64,000 nt of DNA from Euonymus europaeus. Its lineage: Eukaryota; Streptophyta; Magnoliopsida; Celastrales; Celastraceae. The stretch is taken from assembly GCA_963580455.1 (NCBI GenBank), contig OY756964.1, positions 4,960,001 through 5,024,000 on the forward strand. Reading direction: 5' to 3'. The notes below the pieces were generated by a model, which worked only from the letters and a program-made list of their open reading frames with translations, was not told where the DNA came from and ran no database searches. Within the stretch, counting starts at the first letter, position 1. Every line of letters starts with the position of its first letter. Positions 25,841 to 38,888 of this stretch are shown piece after piece. The position numbers were made by a program, and so were the translations under genes.

Positions 25841-26746
25841 ATGGCCGCTGAGTTGCAGCCATCGGAAGCCCCAATCGACTCAGAGACGGCAGCGACTGCG
25901 ACAGTTATGGCAGTTACTACAACGACGAGTACAACGGAGATAGTCCCCGTACAAACAGATTACCTGGGGCAAATCCCAGCCCCACCAAAACGACAGCGCC
26001 GCCCGAGTGTTCGCTTAGGTGAGATCGGAGACCAGCCGGCTACTCTCACCTACGACACGCAGATGCGAAGCGCCAACCGCTACAAGCACCCGTCTTGGCG
26101 TCTCCCTAGAGAATCCTCTAAATCTTCGAAGGCACGTTCCTTAACCAATCTTGTGAACGGAAACAACAACGATACTCACGGTTATAATTACGATGAGAAG
26201 AATCAAAACGGCGAATTGACTCTCGAATTCGGGCACCCGAAGGCTAAAGCGAGAAGAGTAACGACGAAAAGAGTGAGATCGAATTGGATATCATCGAGGG
26301 TCGACGAAACTGATGGGAATGGTAGGGAAGAAGGGGATGAAGCGTTTAGGGATTTCGCTCCGGACTCGGAGAGTCCATCTCCATTAAAGGACCCCAGCCC
26401 CGTCCATTCCGCGGACAACCTGGCTCTGGATATGTGGCATAGTGTGCCCAGGAGGCCTAGTCGGACCAGGGTTTCCGAGAGCAAAGAAAATGATGCCGTA
26501 GAGATGGATAATTTGCATGAGACGGATTCTAGAGACCAGAAATGCGGTACTAGTGAGGATGTGAGGACATGGCTGATCGAATTGGGGCTTAGCAGATACG
26601 CACCTGTTTTCGAGTTACATGAAGTGGATGACGAGGTGTTGCCATTGCTGACATTGGAGGATCTCAAGGATATGGGGATAAATGCGGTGGGTTCCAGGAG
26701 GAAGATCTACACTGCAATTCAGAAGCTTCGCAAGGGGTTCTCGTGA
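25841..26746 (+). CDS. Single-exon SAM-domain protein
   Basis: An uninterrupted 301-residue frame starts MAAELQPSEAP and ends KLRKGFS. Residues 1-235 are charged and low in hydrophobics, with basic clusters (PKRQRRPSVRLGE near 50-62, KAKARRVTTKRVRS near 133-146) and Ser/Pro stretches; this part is probably disordered. Residues 239-301 form a sterile alpha motif: VRTWLIELGLSRYAPVFELH, then LLTLEDLKDMGI and the helix 5 segment RRKIYTAIQKL. SAM domains mediate protein-protein or RNA contacts; the partner is unknown. Arabidopsis At5g23680 and At3g48800 are SAM proteins that, as I recall, lie next to poly(A)-polymerase-family genes as here. The ATG is the first in frame. Confidence 0.92.
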   Translation: MAAELQPSEAPIDSETAATATVMAVTTTTSTTEIVPVQTDYLGQIPAPPKRQRRPSVRLGEIGDQPATLTYDTQMRSANRYKHPSWRLPRESSKSSKARSLTNLVNGNNNDTHGYNYDEKNQNGELTLEFGHPKAKARRVTTKRVRSNWISSRVDETDGNGREEGDEAFRDFAPDSESPSPLKDPSPVHSADNLALDMWHSVPRRPSRTRVSESKENDAVEMDNLHETDSRDQKCGTSEDVRTWLIELGLSRYAPVFELHEVDDEVLPLLTLEDLKDMGINAVGSRRKIYTAIQKLRKGFS

Positions 26747-28824
26747 GTTTTTGTTCTTTTTTTGTTGGGTATAAATCCTGTTACATTTTCAACTTCATGG
26801 GGGCTTGAGTTGTTACATTAAAATGCTTGTTTGAGCCTTTTTTGGGGTGGCTAATAATGATAGTATTAACTCTTTCTGCGAGATTGCGATTGTGGTTTTC
26901 AGTGATTGATTTTGTTCTCTATTTCACTGCCTTGTTGGTTCAACTTGATTGGTATCACAGATGGTTGTTCAGCACTGGTAGTTTTCATTGTATAGGATGA
27001 AGATGACAAAATTGGCAGAAGGTATTTTTGATAGCCATCAAAATTTTCTTTCTTTGGAAAAGTTGCTTTGCCTTGCTTGTACACAGAAATGCTTGATAGC
27101 TGTAAAAGATGGGTAAGTGTATAACAAGTTTGCTGAGATATAGACTGAACTTTTCTCTTATGATATTGGTGAAAGCTTGTAGATGGTTAGCTGCTGCTTG
27201 TACTTTTCAATTAGATTTAATCTTCTGATGGCCACTATTAATCCTTCTATTCTTTCCAATCTTTCTTTTTATTGATACATTTTATGCACTTCCAAAATTC
27301 CAGGACTCCGTTCCTGATTTTGTAAAAATTCTGGTTTGGTTAGTTTTATTTCCTATCTAATAATACTATGAGCTCTGCTTCAACTGCATTTTTAGCCTTT
27401 GAAATTCAGTGCTTTTACCGGCGTAGTCAAGCCACGTGATAGGCATATTAGTCGATTGGTTACATAAACATGGGCCTGCTTGAGGGGCACAAAGAGATGT
27501 GGAGAGAGAGAGAGAGAGACAGCGAGATCAGTGACTGCATCTCTTTCTTTGTTGGTTTTGGATTCATCCTCCAGTTTCTGCCTGGCTGTGGCTTATCTTG
27601 TTTGTATCAAATAGGACTGTGCTGATTCTATTGTACATCGGATTGGTAACTTTTCTTTTGTCTTATTTCATTTAGAATATTTCAAATGCTGTCATCTGAT
27701 TCAGACACCTACTGGTTGGTGTCAACAAAGAAGGCTGCACTCGCTTAGCTTGTCGTGTGCAATGTTTTTATCTTAATTTTAACTGTTTGGAGTGTGTTTT
27801 GAGTTAGAATAGTTAAAATTCATACACTTTGGCATCAAACCAGTGGAGATAGAAGGTCAAGGAGCGAAAGGTTCCATGGCATTCTCACTATTTCCTAGGT
27901 TGCTTGGTTTAACCTGCATCACTCTGGATTTTATGCATGATTATATAACATTTCGTCCAAATATATTCAAAATGCTGGAAAACGGATCTTCACAAGATAA
28001 TTGTGGTTTGTTCTGTTTTTTCTGTTAAAATAGAACTGCATAATTTATTGTGTGCATTTTTGGAGTTCCTTCAAAGGTTTCGTCATCCGAGTTTTGTATC
28101 CAAACCCTAGCTGAGCTCTGTCATAAATAGCTATACCATTTAACTATCTATCATCTTACTAATAGTGTAATCAAGTTTTTCAAATACTCGAATCATTATC
28201 ATGCTCTGTTGCATCATCTGTTGATTTAAGATCCTGTTTCGAGGTTTACCTTTCTGCTCTTGCTTCAGGTTATTAATTGACATTTCCATGAGAAAGTAAG
28301 CAATTTTAATGATGGAGTCATGGATGTTATAACAGAGGCCAAGTTTACTTGGCATAGTTGAGATTGAAGTCAATTGATCTAAAGCTCAGACTTGACTTCA
28401 TAGTCTCTTCTTCCCTTCTTTGTTTTGCTTTAATCCTCTGTAAAATCGCTTTGACATAGGACGAGATTCAGTATTTTTCTATAATTATTTGGAGAGTTAT
28501 TCGTATTTTGCGCGAATAATGATCGGATAATGTTGATATCTGCTCGATTAGGAACAAGATTTAAGCTGAACAGCACAACTCATTTGTTTAAGGCATAAAC
28601 CCCAAAAGCCATAAACATCATTTTGGGGTATAACCCATATTCTTCTTTCTCCATCAATTGGAGAAGTCAAAGAAGAAGAAAAAAACCATTACAATTTGAA
28701 AAATTAAAAAAAAAAAATTAAAATGAGGTGGTTTCTGATAAGTTAACGAATAATAATACATATAAATTAACTATGAGGAGACAAATAAATTATGGGGGAT
28801 TAATAACTTTTTTTTTGGGATAAA
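26747..28824. other. SAM-gene 3' region and intergenic DNA
   Basis: The first few hundred bases are presumably 3' untranslated sequence of the SAM-domain gene, and the last few hundred are that of the LAX2-like gene. A short (AG)n tract lies near 27502-27520. No further gene, tRNA or transposon end was recognised. Confidence 0.55.
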
Positions 28825-31800
28825 TTAAGCAGTACTCCTACCATAATGAAGCACCATCAGATGGTCTGTAGTTGGTGAATCTGGAAGCAAAGTGAGTTCG
28901 TCTCTTGGATTCCATATATGATCTCTTACATGCTGAAGCGTCAAGAAAGGTAGAAGCTGTTGTCCTCTACATGTTATCTCTACCTGCTTTTTTAAAAAAA
29001 TTCAATCAATCATAATCATGAAGAAGAGAAAAAAATCCAAATTTAACAAAATTATCATATTTTTAAACAAAAAACAGAAGAAGAAATCATATTAGTCACA
29101 CATTATAAAACTAAAATCGCATTTGTGCGCACAACAAATAAAATATTTTAGTTTTGCATATGAGATTTATAATTTATCAATGACGGATTCATCAATGACG
29201 GATTCAGTGTTATTTTGCTAGGATACGTTACGACTCCAATAATAAAATTATGTACAACCCTCAATATATCGAACTCTTGCTATTGAGCCTTTTTACCAAT
29301 ATATCAGGCTCCGAATGACTGAAATTTATAGATCCGCCGCTGGTTATTATCATGTTTCATGATTTGAAGAAACAAAACAATTTATAAGTAGAAGTATAAA
29401 AAATATTAAGAAAACTGGTTTCACATACATTGTCTTCTTAAACCAACCAATCTGCTTAAGTGCTAGCTATTATATATATATATTATAATATATATATATG
29501 TATTATAATATATATATAATAGCACCAAACCAACTAAAATGCTACACACATAAATACCACAAATTATAAAATTTCAATTGAAAGTAACGAAAGTTATGTA
29601 CAGAGGATTAGATGTACCTTTCTCTACCTAAATTAAAAAAAATAAAAAGGTCGAATTTTGATTATTGTATTGAGGTGATGCTTTGTCACTACCTAACGTC
29701 TTGCCCATGCTAGGTCCCATATTGGGTTATTGACGTCTACTTTACCCCATACAACATGTATTACAATATATACACACACATATATATATATATTGTATGT
29801 ATGTATATAGATATATAGATAATGTATATAAAATATATGCACACACGTATACGTACGAAATACATCTCTATTACTCGTTTTCTTTACTCCAGGAGAAGAT
29901 GTTCTCCAGTTTCTCTTTGCAAACAAAAACACACTACGGGCAGCCAAAGAAATAGACAGTTCAGTGGCTGCCCGCTCGCCCGACCCACGACCATAAGCTG
30001 CCCGTTTTTAATCATTATATGGCCTACCCTAGACTTTACTCCTAAGCTTAAATCATTAACACATAGACTTTATTATTAAATTTGTGGAACAATAATAATC
30101 AAAGAAAACTTTCATAGTGGATCCAAAAACCACGGCGAGGATTATGCACTCATTCTTATTTTCTACCCTACCATATCTCTCTCTACATACATGTATGTGT
30201 GTGTATATATATATATATATGGCACGTCCTATAGCTATACTCATGCACGTCTACCTCACGTTGCTTGCTTCCAAAAAGAACCTAATGAGAAAGGTCAATA
30301 ATCTTCGTTGACATTTAATAATTCTAGCCAAGTAATACCACGCATACAAAACCTAGTTTTTTTTAAGAGGTCGTCATTTCCTCACATCTATATATATAAG
30401 CACCATCTATATCTATATGTATTTATTTATTTTGCATGCACATCACACACATTCACCAACGACTAATGTAGAGAATTATTTTAAAAATGGTAGTTTTTTT
30501 AAATAAAAAAAAAACAAGAAGAAGAAGAAATTCAACCACTTAGAATGATTCTGTTGTAGACTAATATGTATCTCATCCATTGCTTTCCTCAGACGTAATA
30601 TATATATATATATAGAGAGACAGAGAGAGATTTCATAGTCGTTTTTAAATCGTTCGAAGAGCAGCACTAGAGGTTTTTGAGCACAAATCCATACGAAAAG
30701 ATGGTGATGGTGGATGAAGAAGGGTCCTACATGAAATATTATATAATATTGGCTTTGATGAGTTGAAAGAAGCGAAAGCGTGACGAAACCAAAGGGGAAG
30801 CAACGCATGCAAAAAGATTGACAACGACAGGGTCCACGTGTGATTTTTCAAACCCTACGATGTTTTCATTATTATGATGATGATCATGTTAAAATCAACC
30901 CCTTTTTTTTGTGTGTGTGGGTGTACGTTAACAATTAGTGCGTCAAGACAATCCTATAATGTTTGAACAACATGACCTTTTTGTTTTATTTATCTAATCT
31001 CCAAAGTCAATGCTTTAATTTCTTACCCAAAAAAGTTTTTCAAATGCATTTTTTTCTTCCTATTTTAACCCTGAAAAGACACGTAATTCTCTTGCTATAT
31101 ATATTACATGCAATATGCTCGTATTACCTATAGACACGTAACACACACACACACACATATATATGTTATATGTAATATGTCGTGTAGAATGTGATGACGT
31201 TAAAGGCGAGGGAGGGACGGTGGACCAACGGTGCTGAGGAACTAATTAATTGCCAAATCAATGGCATAATTAACAGTTGACCAATGTATATAAATGCTAA
31301 TGAAGAATGCTGTGCGCGTAACACATTCCTAATTGTTTATGCAAGTAAAGACTTCTCTATGATTGAGGTGCATTAGAAACAATTTAAGGCAGTACAGAAA
31401 GATGATCTCTCTATGTACATAATATATATGTATGTGAGAGAGGGGGTGGGGGTGGGGGTGGGGGGGGGCTGGGGGGGCGGTCGGGGCGAGGGAGGAGATA
31501 GAGTTCCTATACGTTAGTTAGCTAAACACACGCACATATGAATGTGTGTGTGTGTGTGTATACATACGTGTGTGTTTTCCTAATCTCATGTGCCATTATT
31601 ACTTCATGGTGAGCATGAAGAGCAAGAAAACATTAAGAAAGTTTCCAAATCATGGAATATATAAGATGAGTTGACCTATATATATATATATTCCAACTGA
31701 CACTTATGCAAATTAGAAGTTGGTTATATAAAACAAAATGGAATGTTGAAGGGACATGTATAAGTATATTTTAAGGTTTTAGGTAAGCAAGACAGAAAGA

Positions 31801-32234
31801 CAACATCTTCAAATGATATATCAAATATAAGCAAGAAATAATTCATCTGATCACATTACATAGTTATTATCTTTTGTCCATAAATGCAGAGGTTTTTGTC
31901 TATATTATTAATTTCTTTTTGTCTTTGACCCCAGATTATTAACTTAATCTCCAAGCATATATGCATGCAAGCATCTGTACAATCCCTAGGAGACAAGTTA
32001 TATGCAGCTAATTATACATAATGATCGGTCAAAAGATAATGAATTAAACCTAGCATGCCATGCATCTTTCTGGATTTACTACATCATCATATTCGGCTGC
32101 ATGTCGCGTGATATATTCCTAGTTGAGGATTTACTCATTAGGTACTTTTTTAAATTTAATTAATTATTGTTTCACCTATCGAAAGTGCATACTAAAAGCA
32201 CATAAGCTAGCAATGCTTAATTATCTACGCACAT

Positions 32235-32298
<64 letters not shown>

Positions 32299-35200
32299 CT
32301 ATCTATATATATATAGATACACACACACACACTCACAACTAAGTTTTTTTCATTTCTCTTTTGAAGAGGAAAAACATGAAACCTTCGTCCATTATGAACT
32401 AATATCATTACTAGGGTTTCATAATTGTCAATTGATATGCCTATAGAAACGTATAAAATGGTAATTTCTATGAAAAATTTTGAAAACTGTAAATTCATTC
32501 AGAGATCTCACATGTGAAAAAGTACAATGATTTTTGGAAACTCTGAAAGGCATCATGCAAATAATTTTAAAATAAATTCAAAAATCTAAAATTTATTCCA
32601 AAGTATTTTCCTAATTGAATTTAAAATTAAAAAAAAAATTAAAAAAAACTACTTGAAAAATCTCAATATTCAATTTTTTTTGTAGTTTACTCAATAGCTT
32701 ATCTAGGTTGATAATTGCATGTAAGTCCCAATTAATAATTTCGTTTTTCGTGGAAAACAAGTGAATATGTATCATTGAGTCGAATGAATGATGTTGAAGA
32801 AAATAAGGTATGACAATAAAAGAACATTATCATGAAAGAATACTTAGGATGCCTGGAAAATCATTTTAAAGATTTATCTACATGTAAAAAGAAAAGAAAA
32901 GTGCTAAAGAGTGACTCCACACACACGAGTAGCCATATATATTTCGTATAAAGGCTAATAATACAAGAAAATATGCTTTGATATAATTTGTAGTAATCAT
33001 CAGTGAAGATATAGTGGTTTTTGATGGAGAAGAAGAGTGCATAGGAAGCATTGTTCGAATTATAGGACCTATAATAATGCAAATAAATGAGATATATCTC
33101 CAGAGATTCTATATATTATATTGTGCACCTATAACTTAATTATAACAATCTTGAAATGTACGTGCGTATATATATATATATATATTATCCTCGATCTCCT
33201 AGGAAATTAAGCCCATAATTAAGGTACTCATGTGTGTGTGTGTGTGTATCAGGAGAATTAGTTTCCTAAATAAGTGGAGAATATAAAGGTTAAATAAGTA
33301 GTGAATTCAAAGCTTCCCTATTGATCCCGAATAGGCAGCTACTACTATGTTTAATTATATCTCATTTTAATTAATTTTTCATCCTTAATGAGATTGACAT
33401 AAGCTATGGATTAATCATAAGCTTTACGTCCCAACTCTTGCGGATCATGCAACTTATTAAGGGGGAAAGATTCATCCTTGACAGTAAAACATTCACATGT
33501 ACCCATAAACCTTAAAACAAACACTTTGTATCTTTCTCTTATCACTATTTTAATATCTACCAACTAGGTATATTCATTGTTACCTACAAATGATAAATTA
33601 CATATAGATATATGTATATATATATATGTTCCATTTTAGTTCCCTTTATTTTAGGTGGTGAAGGTATATACACACAAGCCTTATATATATATATAGATCA
33701 TTGAAATATCATTTTCATATAACTTTTTATGTTTCTAAAATAATAAACCCACTTATACAAGGCAACTCCTCTTTCATTAGTACTTAAAGAGGGTTTCATT
33801 GGAATTCAAAGAGCGTGCGGTGGTAGGTAGCTTTCTATATTATATCTTAATTATATACACTTTCTAATTCCTCTTTGAACCCTACCAACCTTTAAATCTA
33901 GATAGTCGCTAATTAAGAACACACCCATCCAGATAACTAATTAACTAAAAACCTGTAAATTCTGACCACTTCGACCAAGACCTAATTATTTACCTTGATT
34001 AGACCAACATTTTTGGGTTTAAGTAGTCTTAATTAAGAGTATATATCTTTCCCAAGAATTGATTATGAGTGTCTCTAATGATACAAAATTAGAAGATGAT
34101 GGGTACCTGGCCAGACACACGACTTGCTACCTAAACTGATGTTATCAGAACAGCAAAAATACCACTACAGAAAACGCATTCAGTTCTGCTGTTTCTTTCA
34201 TGTCTCTATAACAATTAATCTACGTATAACGATGTGTACCAAAACAAAAAAACTAGTTCAAAATTAAATAAAGAGCTAGGCATCTATTTTGAAAAATTAA
34301 AAGGAGGTAGGAGTTGAATGAAAGTACCTCTGATTCGCTATCCAGTCTCAGCTTGTTAACCAGATACTTGATTAGTAAACGAACTGTCATCCTCCCATCC
34401 CTGAAACGGACAACATTTCAAAATCCAAAATTAATTAACCAAGAAATAATAAAGAAATTGTTAATTAATTACAAGCTCATAAAATGAATTGAATTGAGAA
34501 TTAGTGTATGAGGTAGTGTATTAATTACCTTATTCTTAGATAGCTCTTTGGTATTTGTGGCAAGAAGGGTTCTTTAGCTCTGCATTTAATTGTAAAATAT
34601 TAATTAAACAACTTAATCACTAACAATTTTATTAGTATTATTGAATTAGCTTGCAAATTAAACTTACTGGTTTTGTGAGGCTTGAAGCGAAAACCAAATG
34701 CCGGAATGGGGTCTCCGAGGAGGATCAATAACTCTAAAATCAAAACTCGGTCCAGCAACACTAACACCACCACCGTGCGATTGGAATGGTGTTGGAGCAA
34801 AATACGAACCCAATTGCATAAACGTCGCGGGATGGATGGACGAAGAAGTTGGCGAAGACAATGAATTCGTCCCTATACTCAACACAGTAGGCCTAAATGC
34901 CCAATTAATCTCTTGATGATGATGATGAGGAGGAGGAGGAGGAACAACCATACTCGAACCGCTCCCTGCCGCGGCCTGGAACAAGAAAGACGGGACCTGC
35001 CGCGGAGGCAAGGGCTGAGGCACTTGAAAAATTGGTGCGAATGGTGTTTCTGCTACCGGCAGTCTTGTATTCTCTTGTGAAATGACTCTTTCGCCCTCGC
35101 TGCTACGAGGTAACAGATCAAGCTCTATTAAACCTACGCCTCCTCTGTGAGAAGTGTTAGCTTTGGCCGAGGCTCCTATGCTGAGCTGGAGCCAGCTGGC

Positions 35201-35458
35201 GTCTTCTTCGGCTCCGACGTCTTTAGAGCTTGAAGCTGCGGCTTCGTTGTTGTTGTTGTTGTTAAGACTAGCGCTAGTAGTATTTGTCGTCGTTGTTGTT
35301 GTTCTTGATTCATCTTCCGCCATTGGATTATGAGCCGCCGACACGACCGCTAGATCAGATCCTTCTAATAAGGCAGCCGCCGTTTCATAATACTCACCGT
35401 AACCGCCGCAGTATAATTGATGATGTTTGGAGAGGGTTTGTGCAGGAACCATGGTCAT
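28825..35458 (-). CDS. LAX PANICLE 2-like protein, 4 coding exons
   Basis: Exons 35458-34668, 34579-34529, 34400-34328 and 28983-28825 join to 357 residues plus stop. The N-terminal 260 residues are low complexity: Thr and Asn runs encoded by GTT repeats, DASWLQLSIG near 90, proline and histidine runs, then PHSGIWFSLQASQNQAKEPF. The C-terminal 95 residues are the conserved part: FLPQIPKSYLRIRDGRMTVR, LLIKYLVNKLRLDSESEVEI, LTLQHVRDHIWNPRDELTLL and a TTDHLMVLHYGR end. This pattern resembles a RAWUL/ubiquitin-like fold and the rice LAX PANICLE 2 family, nuclear proteins in axillary meristem formation. The start could be 35458 (MTMVPAQ) or 35452 (MVPAQ). The last intron is 5,344 bases, far larger than any other here. 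Family assignment is from memory of the C-terminal signature. Confidence 0.84.
31437..31500 (+). repeat. G-rich tract with quadruplex potential
   Basis: Runs of four to nine G separated by single T or C bases (pattern G5TG5TG5TG9CTG7) lie in the LAX2-like intron. The G-rich strand is the plus strand, so in the minus-strand transcript the run is C-rich. Confidence 0.8.
32238..32335 (+). repeat. Composite microsatellite (TC)n-(TATC)n-(TA)n-(CA)n
   Basis: About 21 TC units run directly into about seven TATC units, then TA and CA units. The tract lies inside the last LAX2-like intron and is likely to vary in length between individuals. Confidence 0.9.
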
Positions 35459-35853
35459 ACCCGACAACCCGGAACAACCCCGAATCGCCTGCTATTAGTC
35501 TTGATGATGATCGCTGCCATCGATTGTTATTGAACGGTTGTGATCAGTCTCTGTGAGCATATTGAAGAAGAAGAGGAACAAGTGTGGAGTCAAGAAAGAG
35601 AAAATTAACACCACCCATTAACGGACAGATAAGGGTTTTCTTTGTTTGCTGTGTTTATCGTGAATAAATATGTATATATTGGAAGAAGACAATAAGAAGA
35701 ATAATAAACCTTATAAGAAATCTCACTTTCCGTTCATTCTCTCTGTTTGGAAGTTTGTGGGAGATGAAATAGTTGCAGAGAGAGAGAGCGAGGAATGGGT
35801 GGTCAGTCAGTCATATATTATATTAAAACAATAATATCATTAGTTGTATATGG

Positions 35854-35885
<32 letters not shown>

Positions 35886-38856
35886 TCTCTTAGAGGGGTA
35901 GAACAGTACTGTTGGACTTTATTAAGAAGAAATATATATGTTCCACCTGTCTTTCTTTTAGGACATTGTTCCAACAACAAAATAACTAAAAAAAGGTTAT
36001 TTATTTTTATTATATATATGGCAAAAAAAGGTCATTTTTAGCCCTAATGTACGTGGATTTTTAGGAAAGTCACAACCAAAAAAAATCAATCAACAATTAC
36101 AAATTCTATATATTTTCTTTTTTATACCAAACTATCTTATAATATTACACTTGTAGAGCTCGAAGGGTAAATGTACATAAATTTGTTTTTATACTTTTTT
36201 TAGGGAAAGGGCTTAGCTTGGATTTTATTAATTAAAGAAGAAAAAAAAATCTCTCTTCGGTGGCTAACAGAAAACGAGGGGGGCATTATACCTTATTCGT
36301 GGGAAAGATTCAGGCAAAGTTAATTAAACCCAGTGGCCAGTAATTAGTTAACTTACGCATATAGATGTATTTTTATTATATATCCCATGACCGAAGCAAT
36401 TGGTAATTATAGTGTTTAATTTTGTCTCATTTGAATTAAGGCATGAAAATACTTTGGTGGTTCAATCTTCAGATGTCCAGAACTACAATAATCTATACAG
36501 TTTGCGTCTAATATCAAGTTTAAAAGTGCGTGGGGGATGTAAGTGTTGTGACCAGGGAAGTCAGAGAGCTAGGGACCTGACCATAAAAGTGGGATGGGCA
36601 TGATGACATTACCTGTCAATGAAAACATAAGATATTAAAATTATATAATATAGTGTGTTATAATAATTAAGAGCTAATTAAGTAATTATCTATGTAAAAG
36701 AAGAATGGAATTTGGACTTTGGTGTGCATGATGGTGTTTGTCCACAACCCAAGAAATCAAAAAATGTATACATACAGACATGGGCTATAGGACATTCTTC
36801 CCAATATTTACCATGTGCCTCCCAGCAACCAAAACACAAACTACAGCCTTTAATTTATTAATAAATTGAATACTTGTCAAATATATACGTACTAATATTC
36901 CTAACTGGTCCTTTCTTTTGTGGGTTAAGACTTCAAGGATCGAAGTGATATGTTTATTTGAAATTGAAGCTGAAAAGCTGCAAATTCTCTCTCTCCTTTT
37001 TACCAGATCATCATCATACATGCTCACTATCTTTGTCATTGATAAAAGAAACTTTCAAAGATAGGTCAATCAACGAATTCTAAGTCCCCCTCTGCCCTAT
37101 GGAGGGATTACACACATGACATGCCATTGGAAAAAGTGACCTAATTTATAAATTATATATATATATATATATAATAAAAGAGATCGGTACTTCATAAGTT
37201 TATTAATATCCTCACTTGTGGTTGAGGAAATGAGTCCAAGATTAAGTTGTGAGTCCAAATATAGTGTAATATAGGTAGCCCGACAAATATTTGATTTGTT
37301 GTCTTACATTGGACCAAAGACTCATGTGAGTTTTTTTTCTCTAAAATGATCCTCAAAAGTTTGATGTTGAGCTCCCTGTTAATTGGATGAGAATCTCACA
37401 TCTAACATAATCGATGTGGGATTTCTAACTTTGACAGTCAACAAGATTAAGTCGTAGAACAAATATTAAAATATGAAGGTAATTTATCTCGGAGGATCAT
37501 AAGTACTATAATGACGCAATGAAGCTATATCGAAACTTTTCCCATTGAAGGCAAATTAAAGAAGAAAATGCATTGGAGTATACGTAATGATCATCATGCA
37601 TGGGATTCTCCTGTGAATTTAGAGGCACGGTACTACAATTGAATATCTAATCTGTTTATTTTCTTTTGTTTTTATGGGCTCACAAGTGATCATTTCGTGG
37701 GGTTTATTTTAGAGAGGGGTAGTAGGACATGATTATATATGTATGAGAGTCCATGGAATTAATGAGGATGTTTCCATTAGAGAAAAGTGTGCGTGGGCTC
37801 TCTCTCTCTCTCTTCCCACTCAAGAAAATAAAATCATGAAAATTAAATGGGATTTTTAATCTCGTCATAATAACATCATCAATGCCATCATCATCATCGC
37901 TCTTCCATATAGAATTAGATGAAATACGATAAAATATATATATATATATATATATAAAGAGAGAGTTTTTTATTGAGTGGCTTTGTAGTTAATTAACTAA
38001 ATCAACCCTGAACCCTGCTCATGAAGTTTATGTTAAACTACCGTGTTAATGATAAATCCAATAAAAAAAATTTAGTCTCAAATAAAAATAAAAGTTAACA
38101 AAAAAAATACAAATTTTTTTTTATATCACTTACAATAAATTTAATTTTTGTTTGAGACAAAATATATCTTCGTAAAAGTTCAAAAAACATTCATGATTAA
38201 AAGAATATAATATTGAATTTTGCATGTGCATGTGAATGATGAGTGGCTATGTCAGTCTATGCATGTGGAGAGAGAGAGATGGTGTGCATGGCGTAAGTTG
38301 GGAGTTTTGTCAGGTAGTGTGCGTGAGTGAGTATGGCATGACTTTTTATTTTTATTTTTAGATCATCTTTTTAATGTATCTAATTAATTTGTGGTCTCAA
38401 AAGTCTAGTCAATTTTAGTCATCCACCCCATTCACCATGTGTTTCTTTGTTTCCCTACTTCATATTCACACACACATGTATGTATATGTGTGTGAATATA
38501 TTATATTTTGGGTTATGCAAGATTAGAGACTTCATAAACCATAACATGTAATTATTTGTTTTCTAAAAAAAACAGTTAATTATTTGTAATTGTTGCATTT
38601 GATGTTATTAATTAAAATGACTTTAATAACATCTAATAAAGAAAATATAACATATTCTAGTAAATTAATTCCAGTGAAACTCTGTTTCAAAAAACACTAA
38701 TATGTAGAACAATAACAGTGTCAATTGTCAAAGGAATATTTAGTTTAGTATTACTAAAGACTCTCTATCTATCCACGAAGGCAATTTAAAAAAAATGTAG
38801 GACATTTTTTTTTTAAATATTGTTATAGGGACTGGTCTTTATGAAGGGAATTAAAG

Positions 38857-38888
<32 letters not shown>

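Larger units (their letters stand above)
28984..34327 (-). other. Giant last intron of the LAX2-like gene
   Basis: The 5,344-base interval is bounded by GAG|GTACTT at 34327 and AAAAAAGCAG| at 28984. It holds (TA)n palindromes at 29470-29525, CA/TA/GATA repeats at 29765-29850, a TA tract at 30200-30225, a G-rich block at 31440-31500, TG repeats near 31545-31570, and a composite TC/TATC/TA/CA tract at 32238-32335. No coding exon or RNA gene was recognised inside. Confidence 0.75.

Noticed and set aside
26203..26667. 154-codon minus-strand open frame
   Set aside because: It is antisense to the SAM-domain coding exon and is a reading-frame shadow.
37370..37450. LTR retrotransposon end
   Set aside because: The CTCACAT / ATGTGGGATTT inverted motifs recall retroelement ends, but no second LTR, primer-binding site or duplication was found.
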